A stretch of DNA of 64,000 nucleotides from Pelosinus sp. UFO1. Lineage in GTDB: Bacteria > Bacillota > Negativicutes > DSM-13327. The stretch covers positions 796,001-860,000 of the forward strand of contig NZ_CP008852.1 in NCBI RefSeq assembly GCF_000725345.1. Reading direction: 5' to 3'. The notes beneath the pieces were generated by a model. The model was not told the DNA's origin. It saw nothing but the letters and a program-made list of their open reading frames with translations, and did no database searches. How positions within the stretch are numbered: position 1 is the stretch's first letter; every line of letters begins with the position of its first letter. Below, in pieces: positions 18,766 to 28,123 of the stretch. Position numbers and translations under genes: made by a program.

Positions 18766-19572
18766 CTATTTCATCTTTAGCTTTTCATCTACAGCTATTT
18801 TTTTTGCCTTTTTACTTCCATATTTATAAATAATCATCATCTTGTCCATTCGCATAATATCACTATTCTTATTTATAGTACTATTTAAATAATCTCTAAC
18901 ATATTTTTCTTCAACATCTTCATTTGATAATGCTTCCTTTAAAACTTGTTCTAATTCATCTTTAGATATTTCTATTTCTTGCATAACATATTTAATCACT
19001 AAAATATTTACTTTCAAAAATTCTAATATCTTATTTTTATCTAAATCAGAGATAAGTCTAATAGCCCTCTCATCATTCTTGACAGCAATAAGCTCTGCAT
19101 TATGTGTAGGTGAATTTATATATCTTAATGCATCATAACTTATTTTTACCGCTTCTTCTTGTACACTTTTGTAAGGTTCTTTTATAAACTTTATTGAATC
19201 GTAATTTTTTCTTACAGCTAATAATTGCAATTCCTCACTTGGATTATTAGCATATTTAATAGCCCATCCAGTCTGATTTATAGCGAATTTAATTAATGTA
19301 TCGGTTGGATTTTTAATATACTCTAAGTTAACCCATCCATCATTTATAACTTTTATCATCATATCTTCTGTAGGGTTATTTATAAATTGAATCGCTCGAG
19401 CATTATTGTCTATAGCTGATTCTTGCATCTCTCTAGTTGGATAATCTATATATTGTAACGCAAGTCCGTTTTTTTTAATAGCCAATAACTTCATCTCATC
19501 TGTAGGATTATTTATATATGCTATAGCATTAGGATTATACTTTATCATTTCAATAAACTTTGATTTTTCCAT
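18766..19572 (-). CDS. DUF4116-like tandem-repeat protein
   Basis: 268-aa protein built of about seven repeats of some 24 residues between residues 5 and 185. Each has the pattern of a conserved NPT/NPS turn followed by a helix, alanine, and a second helix, as in NPTDEMKLLAIKKNG, YPTREMQESAIDNNA, NPTEDMMIKVINDGW and NPSEELQLLAVRKNY. This matches DUF4116-type solenoid repeats. The C-terminus is helical and lysine-rich. It is the first gene of the three-gene unit, 11 bases before the MoxR gene. A role as substrate adaptor or scaffold for the ATPase is inference. Confidence 0.7.
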   Translation of the reverse strand: MEKSKFIEMIKYNPNAIAYINNPTDEMKLLAIKKNGLALQYIDYPTREMQESAIDNNARAIQFINNPTEDMMIKVINDGWVNLEYIKNPTDTLIKFAINQTGWAIKYANNPSEELQLLAVRKNYDSIKFIKEPYKSVQEEAVKISYDALRYINSPTHNAELIAVKNDERAIRLISDLDKNKILEFLKVNILVIKYVMQEIEISKDELEQVLKEALSNEDVEEKYVRDYLNSTINKNSDIMRMDKMMIIYKYGSKKAKKIAVDEKLKMK

Positions 19573-20337
19573 AATGGTACTTTCCCTCTGTCATTATTTT
19601 TTTATATGTAATTATTACTTATTATCTTTACGTTAATCTAAATAGAATAATTATACCACTGTATAAAAAAAGGGGCTATAAATGCTACTGAAACAATAGT
19701 GATTGACATGCAAAAAAAAGCCGCATAAAATGTGTAATTCAGAATTAGATAATGAGAATATACGTCGATATAGTAGTTACGGAGAACCGTATCATTGGTA
19801 ACGGCTAAAATTATGAAAGAAGGGACAAGGGGACAGGTCACTTGTCTCGGCAAAAAACAGTGTATTATGGAATAAAAGATTAGGTTTATTTCAATGTTCG
19901 ATGATCGTTTATAGTCGGTAAGAGCTTATTTTCAAGAACGGCTATGGTGATGGGCAATTTATGACTGTGAGTTAGTGATGGTTTTTGAACATATTAGAAA
20001 GGGAAATCCTTGCTGTTGACGAAGTGTAAGGAAAAACTTAATCGTAAAAAACAGATGAACAGGCATATTGTTTCATTGAAAGGATATTGGTATATATGAA
20101 GTTAGATTTTGATAGAAATGAAATACCAAATTATTTAAGATTGGAAGCCACGAATTTCGTGGTTTTTTTGTTTGTGTGAATTTGGTAGGGGGGAGTTTGC
20201 TAATGAATTAAAGCTTGTAAAAATTGAGTGTGGGGTGTTTATCAAATGCGTATGAATTTTTGCAAAAACATATTGCAAATAGTTCTACTTTTTCGGATTG
20301 CCATTAGTCTTTATACTAAACATGCGAGGTGGATACC
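19573..20337. other. Gene-free stretch
   Basis: No convincing coding region. A small inverted repeat GACAAG...CTTGTC (19824-19846) around GGGGACAGGTCA resembles remnants often seen near REP-type elements. A short terminator-like hairpin, CCACGAA/TTCGTGG with a following T7, lies at 20148-20168, but no gene clearly ends there. Confidence 0.5.
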
Positions 20338-22464
20338 ATGACTAGCAAAGAATTAGATCTAATTCTTCTCTTAGCATCACGAAATGAATATATTACATAC
20401 CATGACCTGAAAACAACATTGCAAAAATCAGAAAGAACAGTTCGGTATTATTTAGAACAAGCCAATCAACTTCTACAGCAAAATCACTTGCCTCATATTG
20501 AGCAAGATCGCAAACTTGGTGTGAAATTAGAATTTACGGATTATCAAAAAGAACAGTTTTCCTATCTACTTAATTCTGCGCAATATCATGTGGAGTATTA
20601 TTCGGCGGAAGAACGGGTGCTCATGATCTTATTCTCGATTTTAGATGAAATCACACCCACCTTTGCGACCACTTTTATTGACGAATTAATTACGAGCAAG
20701 AGTTCTATCGATTCAGATATGAAAACAATCCGCAAGCTGGCTCAAGAATATGGGGTAATTGTTAAAAGTACGCCTAAAGAGGGGTTTAAGCTTCTTGGCG
20801 ATGAATGGTCAATCCGTTTATTTATTAATAATGTTATTAATAAATATATCAATTTAGAAATGATGATTGATAATCGTAGCAGTCATTCTGTTTTTTCTAA
20901 GAAAGAAAAGGTCGTTATTGCGTATTTACAGAAAGAACTTCCTGCTAAAATTTATCAGTCTCTTCAACAAATAGCCCAAGCAGAAGGATTAGTCTTTAAT
21001 GAAATACATTGCTGGCAAATGTCGATTATTTTTGCTATTTGGTATAAGCGCTTTACGCAAGGGTATATGGTCAATAGTACGAATAGTCTGCCACTTCGTT
21101 ATGAAAAACTGCATTCGTATCAAATCGTTATTCAACTATTGCAAGACGTAATGGGGATTCAGGCGAGAACAATCAGTGAATATGAACGCTATTATTTATG
21201 TTTTATTATTGATAGCTTTAATATTAAAAATCTAGCGTCTTTGAAAATCGACTGGGGAGGATTGCAATTACTGACCATTCAGTTGATTAAAGAAATGGAG
21301 CAGATTACATTGATTCCTTTTCTTGAAGATAAAGAACTTTTTGAACGATTATTCAACCATATTGAGCCTTTGGTTAACCGTAGCAAAAATGGGGTAAGTA
21401 TCTTTAATCCTCTTAAAAATATGATTATGGAGCAATACAGCACTACGTATAATGCAGTTCGTAAAGCTGTCCGAATCTTAGAAGTATATTGCCGCCAAAA
21501 GATTTCTGAAGAAGAAATTGCCTACATTACTCTTCACTTTAGTGCTTCAGAAGAAAAGCTTGCTCAACATAATCCGGGTAAGTATAGAGTTGTTGTTATT
21601 TGCGGTCATGGGGTAGCAACTGGCGAATTATTAGCGGAAAATCTAAAAAAATATTACCAGTTTGATGTACTGGGGGTTGTCAATGGTTATGATATTCATG
21701 CCATTAAGCGGTTGGGAGCTGACTTCGCCTTAAAAACGATTGATATTGAAATTGAAAATTTGCCTTCTTTAAAAATAGATCCGCTTTTGACAGAGTATGA
21801 TCGAAAAAAAATAAAAAGATTTATCGAAAGTAATCCTGATATAGAAAAGTCGGGCGGATCTAATTTTGATGCAGTTGATTTTTTTAAAGAAATTTGTAAA
21901 GTTGCTGAAAAACACAGCATGAAAATAAAGATGGAAAATTTCATTGAAGATCTTGAACAACTATTTGAAAAAAATAAAATCATTCTAAATCGACAGGGGG
22001 TTCAACCAATGATTCATGAAGTACTTAAAGACCAGCATATTTTATTGCAGTATACAACAAAAGATTGGGAGACCTGTATTAAAGATGCGGCGCAGCCATT
22101 ACTTGATGATCACTATATTAATCAAGATTATATTGAGGCAATGATTGCAGCTGTCAATAAATATGGGCCATACATTGTCGTCGGAAAAGGAGTAGCGCTT
22201 GCTCATGCGCGCCCAGAAGATGGCGTGATCAAACTAGGACTGAGTGTTATGACGTTAAAAGAACCAATTTCTTTTGGTCATGAAACAAATGATCCTGTAA
22301 AATTAGTTTTTTGTTTAGCAGCAACCGACAATTTTTCGCATTTGAAGGTTATGAAATCCATAGTTAATATTATTAATGAAGAATGGAAAATTGATAAAAT
22401 ATCAAACCAATATACTATTGATGATTTTAAACATGTATTAGATGAGTTCGAGGAGGTCGTATAG
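20338..22464 (+). CDS. PRD-domain transcriptional activator with C-terminal PTS EIIA
   Basis: 708-aa BglG/MtlR-type regulator. N-terminal helix-turn-helix domains (about 1-180) are followed by two PRD modules (about 190-400), an EIIB-like domain (about 410-510, starting VVICGHGVATGELL) and a C-terminal EIIA domain of the fructose/mannitol or ascorbate type (about 560-705). The likely EIIA phosphohistidine is in ALAHARPEDG. PTS proteins phosphorylate the PRDs and EIIB/EIIA domains to set activity. A GTG at 20329 is possible; the ATG at 20338 fits the GCGAGG site better. It sits directly upstream of the PTS genes it should control. Confidence 0.9.
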   Translation: MTSKELDLILLLASRNEYITYHDLKTTLQKSERTVRYYLEQANQLLQQNHLPHIEQDRKLGVKLEFTDYQKEQFSYLLNSAQYHVEYYSAEERVLMILFSILDEITPTFATTFIDELITSKSSIDSDMKTIRKLAQEYGVIVKSTPKEGFKLLGDEWSIRLFINNVINKYINLEMMIDNRSSHSVFSKKEKVVIAYLQKELPAKIYQSLQQIAQAEGLVFNEIHCWQMSIIFAIWYKRFTQGYMVNSTNSLPLRYEKLHSYQIVIQLLQDVMGIQARTISEYERYYLCFIIDSFNIKNLASLKIDWGGLQLLTIQLIKEMEQITLIPFLEDKELFERLFNHIEPLVNRSKNGVSIFNPLKNMIMEQYSTTYNAVRKAVRILEVYCRQKISEEEIAYITLHFSASEEKLAQHNPGKYRVVVICGHGVATGELLAENLKKYYQFDVLGVVNGYDIHAIKRLGADFALKTIDIEIENLPSLKIDPLLTEYDRKKIKRFIESNPDIEKSGGSNFDAVDFFKEICKVAEKHSMKIKMENFIEDLEQLFEKNKIILNRQGVQPMIHEVLKDQHILLQYTTKDWETCIKDAAQPLLDDHYINQDYIEAMIAAVNKYGPYIVVGKGVALAHARPEDGVIKLGLSVMTLKEPISFGHETNDPVKLVFCLAATDNFSHLKVMKSIVNIINEEWKIDKISNQYTIDDFKHVLDEFEEVV

Positions 22465-22650
22465 ATGGCGAAAAAAGACTAACTGTTATTACAAGAGGTG
22501 GCGGATACAAGTGGCATTAACTTGATATTTCATGGAGGCGTAACGCATCTTAGCAAGGAATGAATACGGCTAGTCGATGGTATCAGTGGCCAAATGGTAG
22601 GGATAGAAAATAATTATTTTTATGCTGTTAGAAGCAGTAGTTATACATAA
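22465..22650 (+). pseudogene. Short frame broken by two stops, possible decayed small gene
   Basis: An ATG overlaps the end of the regulator gene and has a good GAGGAGGT site. The 62-codon frame that follows contains a TAA at codon 6 and a TGA near codon 33, then ends with TAA at 22650. Between stops the translation looks protein-like (for example EVADTSGINLIFHGGVTHLS). No family is recognised. It could be a decayed gene of the PTS operon, or just leader sequence. RNA recoding is possible but less likely. Confidence 0.4.
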
Positions 22651-22717
22651 AAAGAATAGGATAAAAGACATTTTGTATGTTGGTAGAAAAAATTAGATTA
22701 TTTAGAAAAGAGGGGTA

Positions 22718-23026
22718 ATGATGAAGAAAAAGGTCAAAATGTTAATGGTGTGTGGGGCGGGGTTAGGCAGTAGTTTTGCTTGTCAGATGAGTGTGGAAGA
22801 TGTTTTGCGCAAGATGGGGGTGGAAGCGGACTTGGATCATTGTGATATTTCGTCGGCAGTTTCAATGAATCCAGAAGTTATCATTACGGCTATGAATTTT
22901 AAAACACAATTTGAACAGTTTACGATTCCCGATACAACGACAATTTTATATTTAAAAAATATTGTTGGTAAAGCAGAAATTGAAGAGAAATTGACTCCAG
23001 TATTACAGGCTAAAGGTGTGCTATAG
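22718..23026 (+). CDS. PTS EIIB component, ascorbate/lactate type
   Basis: 102-aa cytoplasmic phosphocarrier. The phosphocysteine lies in MLMVCGAGLGSSFACQM, the standard P-loop of the SgaB/UlaB-type EIIB family. It takes phosphate from EIIA and gives it to the sugar carried by the membrane component encoded next. GAGGGG precedes the ATG. No separate EIIA gene follows; the only EIIA domain nearby is on the regulator. Confidence 0.9.
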   Translation: MMKKKVKMLMVCGAGLGSSFACQMSVEDVLRKMGVEADLDHCDISSAVSMNPEVIITAMNFKTQFEQFTIPDTTTILYLKNIVGKAEIEEKLTPVLQAKGVL

Positions 23027-23057
23027 AGGTAGCGATAAAAAGTAAGGGGGATTTTTG

Positions 23058-24338
23058 ATGTCAATTATTAATTTCATCATTACCAATATTTTGACGCAAG
23101 CGGCGATTACAATTGCTTTAATTGCTATGCTTGGTTTGATTCTGCAAAAAAAATCTACTGGTCAAACTATAGCTGGAACGTTTAAAACACTATTAGGTTT
23201 TCAGGTATTATCTGCTGGTGCTGGTATCATTGTTGGGAGTTTGATTTATTTTGGCAAGATTTTTAGTGAAGGCTTTCATATGCAAGGTATTATACCTTCA
23301 ATAGAAGCGATCAATGGACAGGCTATGAATGAGATGGGACTGGGCAGCCCGATTGCTTTTACTTTTCTAGCGATTTTCATTGTAAATATTATCATTGCCC
23401 GATTTACTAAATGGAAATATATATTTTTGACTGGTCAGGCTATTTTGTGGATGGCCACGATGTGTACGGTATTTGGTTATTTTGCGGGTTTGAGAGGCGC
23501 AACTTTGATTATTGTCGGTGGTATTATTGGGGGCATTTTTGCTGTGGCAATGCCGGCTATTGCTCAGCCTTTGATTCGCAAGATAACCGGTAGCGATGAT
23601 ATTGCTTTAGGACATTTTTGCACCATCGGGTATCTCTTTGAAGCAGGGGTGGCCAAATTGGTTGGTAACCCGGAAGATTCTACAGAAGATATCAAATTGC
23701 CTAAAGCATTTGAGTTTTTACAAGATACTTACCTATCTGTTATGGTCGTTATGGTACCACTATATTTAGTAACAGCGTTTTTTGCTGGACCTGAATTTTG
23801 TGGAAAATTAGCCGGCCATACGGATTATCTGGTACATGCATTTTTGCAAGCCATTCAGTTTGTCGTTGGGGTCTATGTATTGTTGGCTGGAGTACGCTTG
23901 ATTTTAGCAGAGATTGTGCCTGCATTCCGCGGTATTGCTATGAAACTGGTGCCGAATGCTATACCAGCGCTTGATTGTCCGGTACTGTTTCCCTATGCAC
24001 CGCATGCTGTTATTATTGGCTTCATAACTACTACTATTGGTACAATCATTGCAATGTTTGTCTTACCGACGTTTGGTTTAGCGATGATCTTACCGGGGAT
24101 GTTAACTAACTTTTTTGCTGGCGGCACGGCGGGGATTTTTGGTAACGCTACTGGCGGCAAACGGGGAGCGATTATTGGCGGGATTGCCCATGGATTTTTT
24201 ATTACACTGTTGCCAGCGCTGTTAGTGACTATTTTTAATAACCTAGGATTTGCCAATTCGACGGCTACGGATGTTGATACGGTTGCTGCCGCATTATTAT
24301 ACGCTTGGATTATTACGCCACTGATGAATATATTCTAA
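23058..24338 (+). CDS. PTS EIIC permease, ascorbate type (UlaA/SgaT family)
   Basis: 426-aa membrane component with about 10-11 hydrophobic segments, matching the UlaA/SgaT family: AGTFKTLLGFQVLSAGAG near the N-terminus, GHFCTIGYLFEAGVAK in the middle, and FFAGGTAGIFGNATGGKRG towards the C-terminus. It translocates and phosphorylates a sugar acid or pentose-like substrate with EIIB. The ATG at 23058 has a GGGGG site; a TTG one codon earlier is less likely. An aldolase further down hints that the product is converted to a ketose phosphate. Substrate not proven. Confidence 0.9.
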   Translation: MSIINFIITNILTQAAITIALIAMLGLILQKKSTGQTIAGTFKTLLGFQVLSAGAGIIVGSLIYFGKIFSEGFHMQGIIPSIEAINGQAMNEMGLGSPIAFTFLAIFIVNIIIARFTKWKYIFLTGQAILWMATMCTVFGYFAGLRGATLIIVGGIIGGIFAVAMPAIAQPLIRKITGSDDIALGHFCTIGYLFEAGVAKLVGNPEDSTEDIKLPKAFEFLQDTYLSVMVVMVPLYLVTAFFAGPEFCGKLAGHTDYLVHAFLQAIQFVVGVYVLLAGVRLILAEIVPAFRGIAMKLVPNAIPALDCPVLFPYAPHAVIIGFITTTIGTIIAMFVLPTFGLAMILPGMLTNFFAGGTAGIFGNATGGKRGAIIGGIAHGFFITLLPALLVTIFNNLGFANSTATDVDTVAAALLYAWIITPLMNIF

Positions 24339-24356
24339 GATAAAGAGGGTATCTAA

Positions 24357-24746
24357 ATGTTCTTCTTTAAGAAAAAAAATCAACCTACAGAGACGGTAGC
24401 TAGTATAACAAAAACGGAGGTTGTTGGGCCGGATCTGCGTATCAGAGTCGAACAGCTGAAAAATGAATTAGAGGTAGCAAATGGTGATTTGAGGCTACAG
24501 ATATTAAATGAATTAGGTAGCAAGTCATTTGTATTACAGGAAACGGATGCTGCTATCCAATATTATGAAATGAGCATTCAAGAAAATCGTACCTTGGGAA
24601 AAGCCTATACCGATTTGCTTAAATTGTACAATATCAAGAGGAAAGAAGCAGTTAATAGTAAGAACGATGAACAATTACAGCAATATTTAAGTAAAATTGA
24701 TGATCTGATGAAGCTTTCTAAAGACGTAATTCGCGGTTTAGACTGA
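24357..24746 (+). CDS. Small helical (TPR-like) protein of the PTS operon
   Basis: 129-aa soluble protein. A basic N-terminus (MFFFKKKNQ) is followed by a helical region with a TPR-like pair at about residues 45-95 (LGSKSFVLQETDAAIQYYE, then GKAYTDLLKLYN). It lies 18 bases behind the EIIC gene and 43 before the aldolase, so it belongs to the operon. No enzymatic motif is visible; a role as partner or adaptor is a guess. Confidence 0.65.
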   Translation: MFFFKKKNQPTETVASITKTEVVGPDLRIRVEQLKNELEVANGDLRLQILNELGSKSFVLQETDAAIQYYEMSIQENRTLGKAYTDLLKLYNIKRKEAVNSKNDEQLQQYLSKIDDLMKLSKDVIRGLD

Positions 24747-24789
24747 GTGAAAGTTATCTTACAGTAAAAAACAGGAGGATTTGTACGGT

Positions 24790-25632
24790 ATGTATACAAC
24801 CTTGAAAAAAGTAACAGATAAAGCGACACGTTTGAATTTTACAGTAGGGGCATTTAATATGCATAATTTAGAAATGCTGCCCGCAATGATTAGAGCAGCA
24901 AAAGACATGGGATCGCCCATTATTATTCAAACTAGTGCAGGAACTGCTGAGTATATTGGCTATGGCGTAATTGCGAATGTATGTAAGTATTTGGCGGAGT
25001 ATGAAAGTGCTGAAGTGGTACTACACTTAGATCATGCTAATCATTTTGCCGATATACGAAAGGCGATTGATGCGGGTTATTCTTCTGTTATGTACGATGG
25101 TTCGTCCTTGAGCTTTAAAGAAAACGTGCTGAGAACACAGGAAGTTGTTGAGTATGCTCATGCACGAGGTGTATCGGTTGAAGGTGAACTGGGAACAATC
25201 GGCGGAATAGAAGATGGTGTTGCTGTACAAGAAAATAAAAAAGCGTATACGAATCCAGAAGATGCCAAACGATTTGTTGCTGAAACTGGTATTGATGCCT
25301 TAGCAGTTGCTGTTGGTACCAATCATGGTCAGTATAAGTCAAAGACGGAATTAAATATACCTTTATTAAAAGACATTCACGGAACAGTGGATATTCCTCT
25401 GGTGATTCATGGCGGAACCGGAGTAAAGGATGAAGATATTCAGCAATGCACCAATCATGGAGTACGCAAATTTAATGTAGGAACTGAATTGCTAGTCGGG
25501 TGGACGCGGGAAGCAGCAAAATTATTCTCGCAAAGCAAAGATAATGCCTCATTGCGAAAAAATATTGTTCCTTGCAATGAAGTGGTTGCTAATGTGATTA
25601 AACATAAAATTGGCATTTTCTTGAATGCTTAA
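24790..25632 (+). CDS. Class II aldolase (fructose/tagatose-bisphosphate type)
   Basis: 280-aa zinc-dependent aldolase of the FbaA/GatY/KbaY family. HLDHANHF (about residues 78-85) contains the catalytic Asp and first zinc His; EGELGTIGG, the second zinc ligand region, and LVIHGGTGV with the third His follow. It cleaves a ketose bisphosphate to dihydroxyacetone phosphate and an aldehyde. The ATG at 24790 has an AGGAGG site; an upstream TTG is less likely. As last gene of the PTS unit it probably completes the breakdown of the imported sugar. Whether it prefers fructose, tagatose or another ketose is not readable. Confidence 0.9.
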   Translation: MYTTLKKVTDKATRLNFTVGAFNMHNLEMLPAMIRAAKDMGSPIIIQTSAGTAEYIGYGVIANVCKYLAEYESAEVVLHLDHANHFADIRKAIDAGYSSVMYDGSSLSFKENVLRTQEVVEYAHARGVSVEGELGTIGGIEDGVAVQENKKAYTNPEDAKRFVAETGIDALAVAVGTNHGQYKSKTELNIPLLKDIHGTVDIPLVIHGGTGVKDEDIQQCTNHGVRKFNVGTELLVGWTREAAKLFSQSKDNASLRKNIVPCNEVVANVIKHKIGIFLNA

Positions 25633-25850
25633 AAGACGATTTACTATGATATTAATAATGTTCAAAGAGAGCTTGTAGAATCTTATTATAGGCGGATAAT
25701 TATCATTTGGTCATGAATTGATTTAATATTGTGAAGTTTCTCGGGTTGTTATGAATCTTGTCGAACAGACCATATGGTTATGAACTATGCCATTGGACGT
25801 TCTTGAAGATCTATAACAACCTCTTATTTTGTAAAAGGGGTACTTATAAA

Positions 25851-26453
25851 ATGAACAAAAAACTTATATTATTGGCTGGATATCCAGGTACGGGAAAAAC
25901 ATATTTGTGTAATATTATACTAGAATGGAGAAATTGCTTTGTTGTATTATCACCAGATGATATTAAAGAAAAGTTTTGGGATGAATTGGGATTTGATAGT
26001 TTAGAAGAAAAAGAGAAAACTATACAACTGAGCTGGGATTATTACTATAAGAAAATGAAAGAAATAATGCAAGGTGGGTCATCCATTATTTCCGATTATC
26101 CTTTTAGTGAAAAACATAAATCAAAAATAGAGTTGCTATCGGAGCAATATGGTTATCAAATTGTTACTATTCGATTAACTGGAGATTTGGATGTTTTGTT
26201 TGAGCGACAGAAAAAAAGAGATCTTGACACTAACAGACACTTAGGGCATATTCTTAATTGCTATCATTATGGAGAACATGTAAAGAACCGGAGTGAAGCA
26301 GATGGCTTAGTTGATTATAAAGAATTTACAAAGCGTTGCCGAACTCGGGGTTATGGAAATTTTGAGTTGGGGCATTTAATTGAGATGGATATGACAGATT
26401 TTAGTTCTATTGATTACTCTGAGTTACTTCGACAATTAAAAAAATTAGAATAG
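25851..26453 (+). CDS. P-loop kinase of the AAA_33/zeta-like type
   Basis: 200-aa small kinase. Walker A is AGYPGTGKT (residues 8-16); LSPDDIKEKFWDELGF resembles the substrate-binding segment of sugar or nucleoside kinases; a basic lid (RQKKRD) lies near residue 122. The open frame runs further upstream, but the ATG at 25851 has AAAAGGGG and starts directly before the P-loop. It follows the PTS operon by 218 bases and may or may not be part of it. The substrate is unknown; a zeta-toxin role is unlikely as no antitoxin gene is visible. Confidence 0.75.
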   Translation: MNKKLILLAGYPGTGKTYLCNIILEWRNCFVVLSPDDIKEKFWDELGFDSLEEKEKTIQLSWDYYYKKMKEIMQGGSSIISDYPFSEKHKSKIELLSEQYGYQIVTIRLTGDLDVLFERQKKRDLDTNRHLGHILNCYHYGEHVKNRSEADGLVDYKEFTKRCRTRGYGNFELGHLIEMDMTDFSSIDYSELLRQLKKLE

Positions 26454-26596
26454 TTCTATTGGAATCATCAAGAAACACAGGAATCTAAAATGTCCCCTTC
26501 TTTCAGGATCTGCTCGGGTTTCTACTTAAGCAATATCCTGAATCCAAGAAGACTATCTTCCTTAGAATCCGGATGTTAAAGCAAAATTAAATAAGT

Positions 26597-26644
26597 AGAG
26601 CAAAACTTGAGTATTAGTATACACCAGGTTTTGCTCTTTTTTTT
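26597..26644 (+). terminator. Terminator before the nuo leader
   Basis: AGAGCAAAAC (26597-26606) pairs with GTTTTGCTCT (26628-26637), followed by T8. Confidence 0.88.
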
Positions 26645-27254
26645 ATCTACCTTCTTATTGGATGTTTGCTTTCAATAAAATAATTTATCGGTAAGAGCTA
26701 GCAAGAAATAACCTCATTAATTCCCCCAATAATTATAAATAGCATAAAGAAATGCTCTGAGAAAATTGAAAAAGTGGTATGGATTAAGGTACGGAGAAAG
26801 TTATTACTAGTAATATAAAAAGAAATAAAAAATTAAAAAAACTATAGATAGATGAAGGGATTGTATACATTGTGACGAAGATTGTAATCTCGTGAAAGAA
26901 TTTATACTGTGACATGAATCACTTTAATTATTCCTTATTTATGATACAATCGTCAAAAACAGATAAAAACATGAATTGAGAGATAAGATAGATATATATG
27001 CTTAGCTTGCATTTTGTATTCTGTATTCAATATTCTGTATTCTAAAGTAGTAAATGCGCTGGAGGAGTGGGTGAGAAAAACAAGCGGATATGATTTTGGA
27101 ACGAATGGAATAAAGAAATAGATGACTATAATAGCCGGAGCTTTACGCGTTTTTTAGTATAAAAAAAGGCTGTCAAAAGAAGGTATGATGTCGAGTGTGA
27201 GTGGCAGACTACTATTGTACGTAAGTAATTCTTTATCGAAGGAGGAGAGATAAT
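26645..27254. other. Long nuo upstream region
   Basis: A 610-base AT-rich stretch without a gene. It holds a CRP-like palindrome (26908-26922) and TACAAT hexamer (26944-26949), treated separately, and a 12-base direct repeat TATTCTGTATTC at 27017-27028 and 27031-27042. About 300 bases of transcript would precede nuoA. Confidence 0.6.
26908..26949 (+). promoter_or_regulatory. CRP/FNR-family site and -10 box for the nuo operon
   Basis: TGTGA-N6-TCACT at 26908-26923 matches the CRP-type consensus with one change. A TACAAT hexamer at 26944-26949 would start transcription near 26956, putting the site centre at about -41.5, the class II activator position. A second, looser GTGA...CGTGA pair lies just upstream (about 26871-26895). 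Confidence 0.55.
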
Positions 27255-27617
27255 ATGTTACTAGATTTTGGAAATATTGGATTATTACTGCTCGTTGCTT
27301 TGGTTTTTCCCCTATTAGCGTTAGGGACTGCATTTTTTATTCGCCCTCGCCCTCGCCAGCATGGTATAGAAAAATCTTTGCCTTATGAGTGTGGTGTAGA
27401 TACGGTTGGCGAGACTTGGGTACAATTTAGAGCAAGTTATTTTTTGTATGCATTAGTATTTGTCGCTTTTGATATTGAAACTGTTTTTCTATATCTTTGG
27501 GCGATTAAGTTTCAGCAGTTGGGAAAGTTTGCCTTTATTGAAATGTTTATTTTCCTTAGTATTTTATTGGTAGGGCTAGGATATGCCTGGAAGAAAGGAG
27601 CCTTGGAATGGAAGTAA
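27255..27617 (+). CDS. nuoA: NADH-quinone oxidoreductase-type subunit A
   Basis: 120-aa membrane subunit with three hydrophobic segments and the conserved ESGxxP-like region, here [10 protein letters not shown], whose Cys lies in the mobile TM1-TM2 loop by the quinone site. [21 protein letters not shown] is the conserved second helix. First gene of the operon, with GGAGGAG before the ATG; its end overlaps nuoB by 10 bases. Confidence 0.95.
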   Translation: MLLDFGNIGLLLLVALVFPLLALGTAFFIRPRPRQHGIEKSLPYECGVDTVGETWVQFRASYFLYALVFVAFDIETVFLYLWAIKFQQLGKFAFIEMFIFLSILLVGLGYAWKKGALEWK

Positions 27618-28123
27618 CTAAACTGCAATCACAAGAAGAGCAAGACAATGATTTGTTGCAGAAAAATATAATTTTAACAAGTTTTGATACCGTATTAAAA
27701 TGGGCGCGAAGTAATTCACTGTGGCCGCTGTCTTCGGGTCTTGCTTGTTGTGCGATAGAGATGATGTCGGCTGCCGCCGCGCGGTTTGATTTGTCAAGAT
27801 TCGGGTACGAGGTTTTTCGTGCTTCACCAAGACAAGCTGATTTGCTCATTGTTGCGGGCACCGTGACTTGGGCAATGGCTGGTCCGTTAAAGCGTTTGTA
27901 TGAGCAGATGCCTGAACCCAAATATGTCATCGCCATGGGCAGTTGTGCAAATTCTGGAGGTCCTTTTGCCGACTCGTATTCGGTTGTTCCCGGTGTGGAC
28001 AAGATTTTACCAGTCGATGTGTATATTCCTGGTTGCCCGCCGCGTCCGGAAGCTTTGATTCACGGAATGTTGGAATTAAAACGCAAGATTAAGAATCCCG
28101 AGGTTGCGAGGAGAAAGTCATGA
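27608..28123 (+). CDS. nuoB: Complex I subunit B, cluster N2 carrier
   Basis: 171-aa peripheral subunit that binds the terminal 4Fe-4S cluster N2. The paired cysteines are in [10 protein letters not shown], with further ligands in MGSCANSGG and GCPPRPEA. It hands electrons to quinone at the NuoB/NuoD interface. The start overlaps the end of nuoA and has AAAGGAG. Confidence 0.96.
   Translation: MEVTKLQSQEEQDNDLLQKNIILTSFDTVLKWARSNSLWPLSSGLACCAIEMMSAAAARFDLSRFGYEVFRASPRQADLLIVAGTVTWAMAGPLKRLYEQMPEPKYVIAMGSCANSGGPFADSYSVVPGVDKILPVDVYIPGCPPRPEALIHGMLELKRKIKNPEVARRKS

Noticed and set aside
19638-19853. 71-codon minus-strand frame in the gap before the PRD regulator
   Set aside because: No ribosome site, no family look, and it runs through an inverted-repeat remnant.
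20097-20180. Short frame MKLDFDRNEIP spanning a hairpin at 20148
   Set aside because: No clear ribosome site and the frame passes through the terminator-like stem.
25851-26453. Zeta-toxin interpretation of the P-loop kinase
   Set aside because: No antitoxin-sized gene adjacent; the kinase lies behind a sugar PTS operon, which suits a metabolic kinase.
27017-27042. TATTCTGTATTC direct repeat as possible CRISPR or iteron
   Set aside because: Only two units 2 bases apart; no array and no replication genes.
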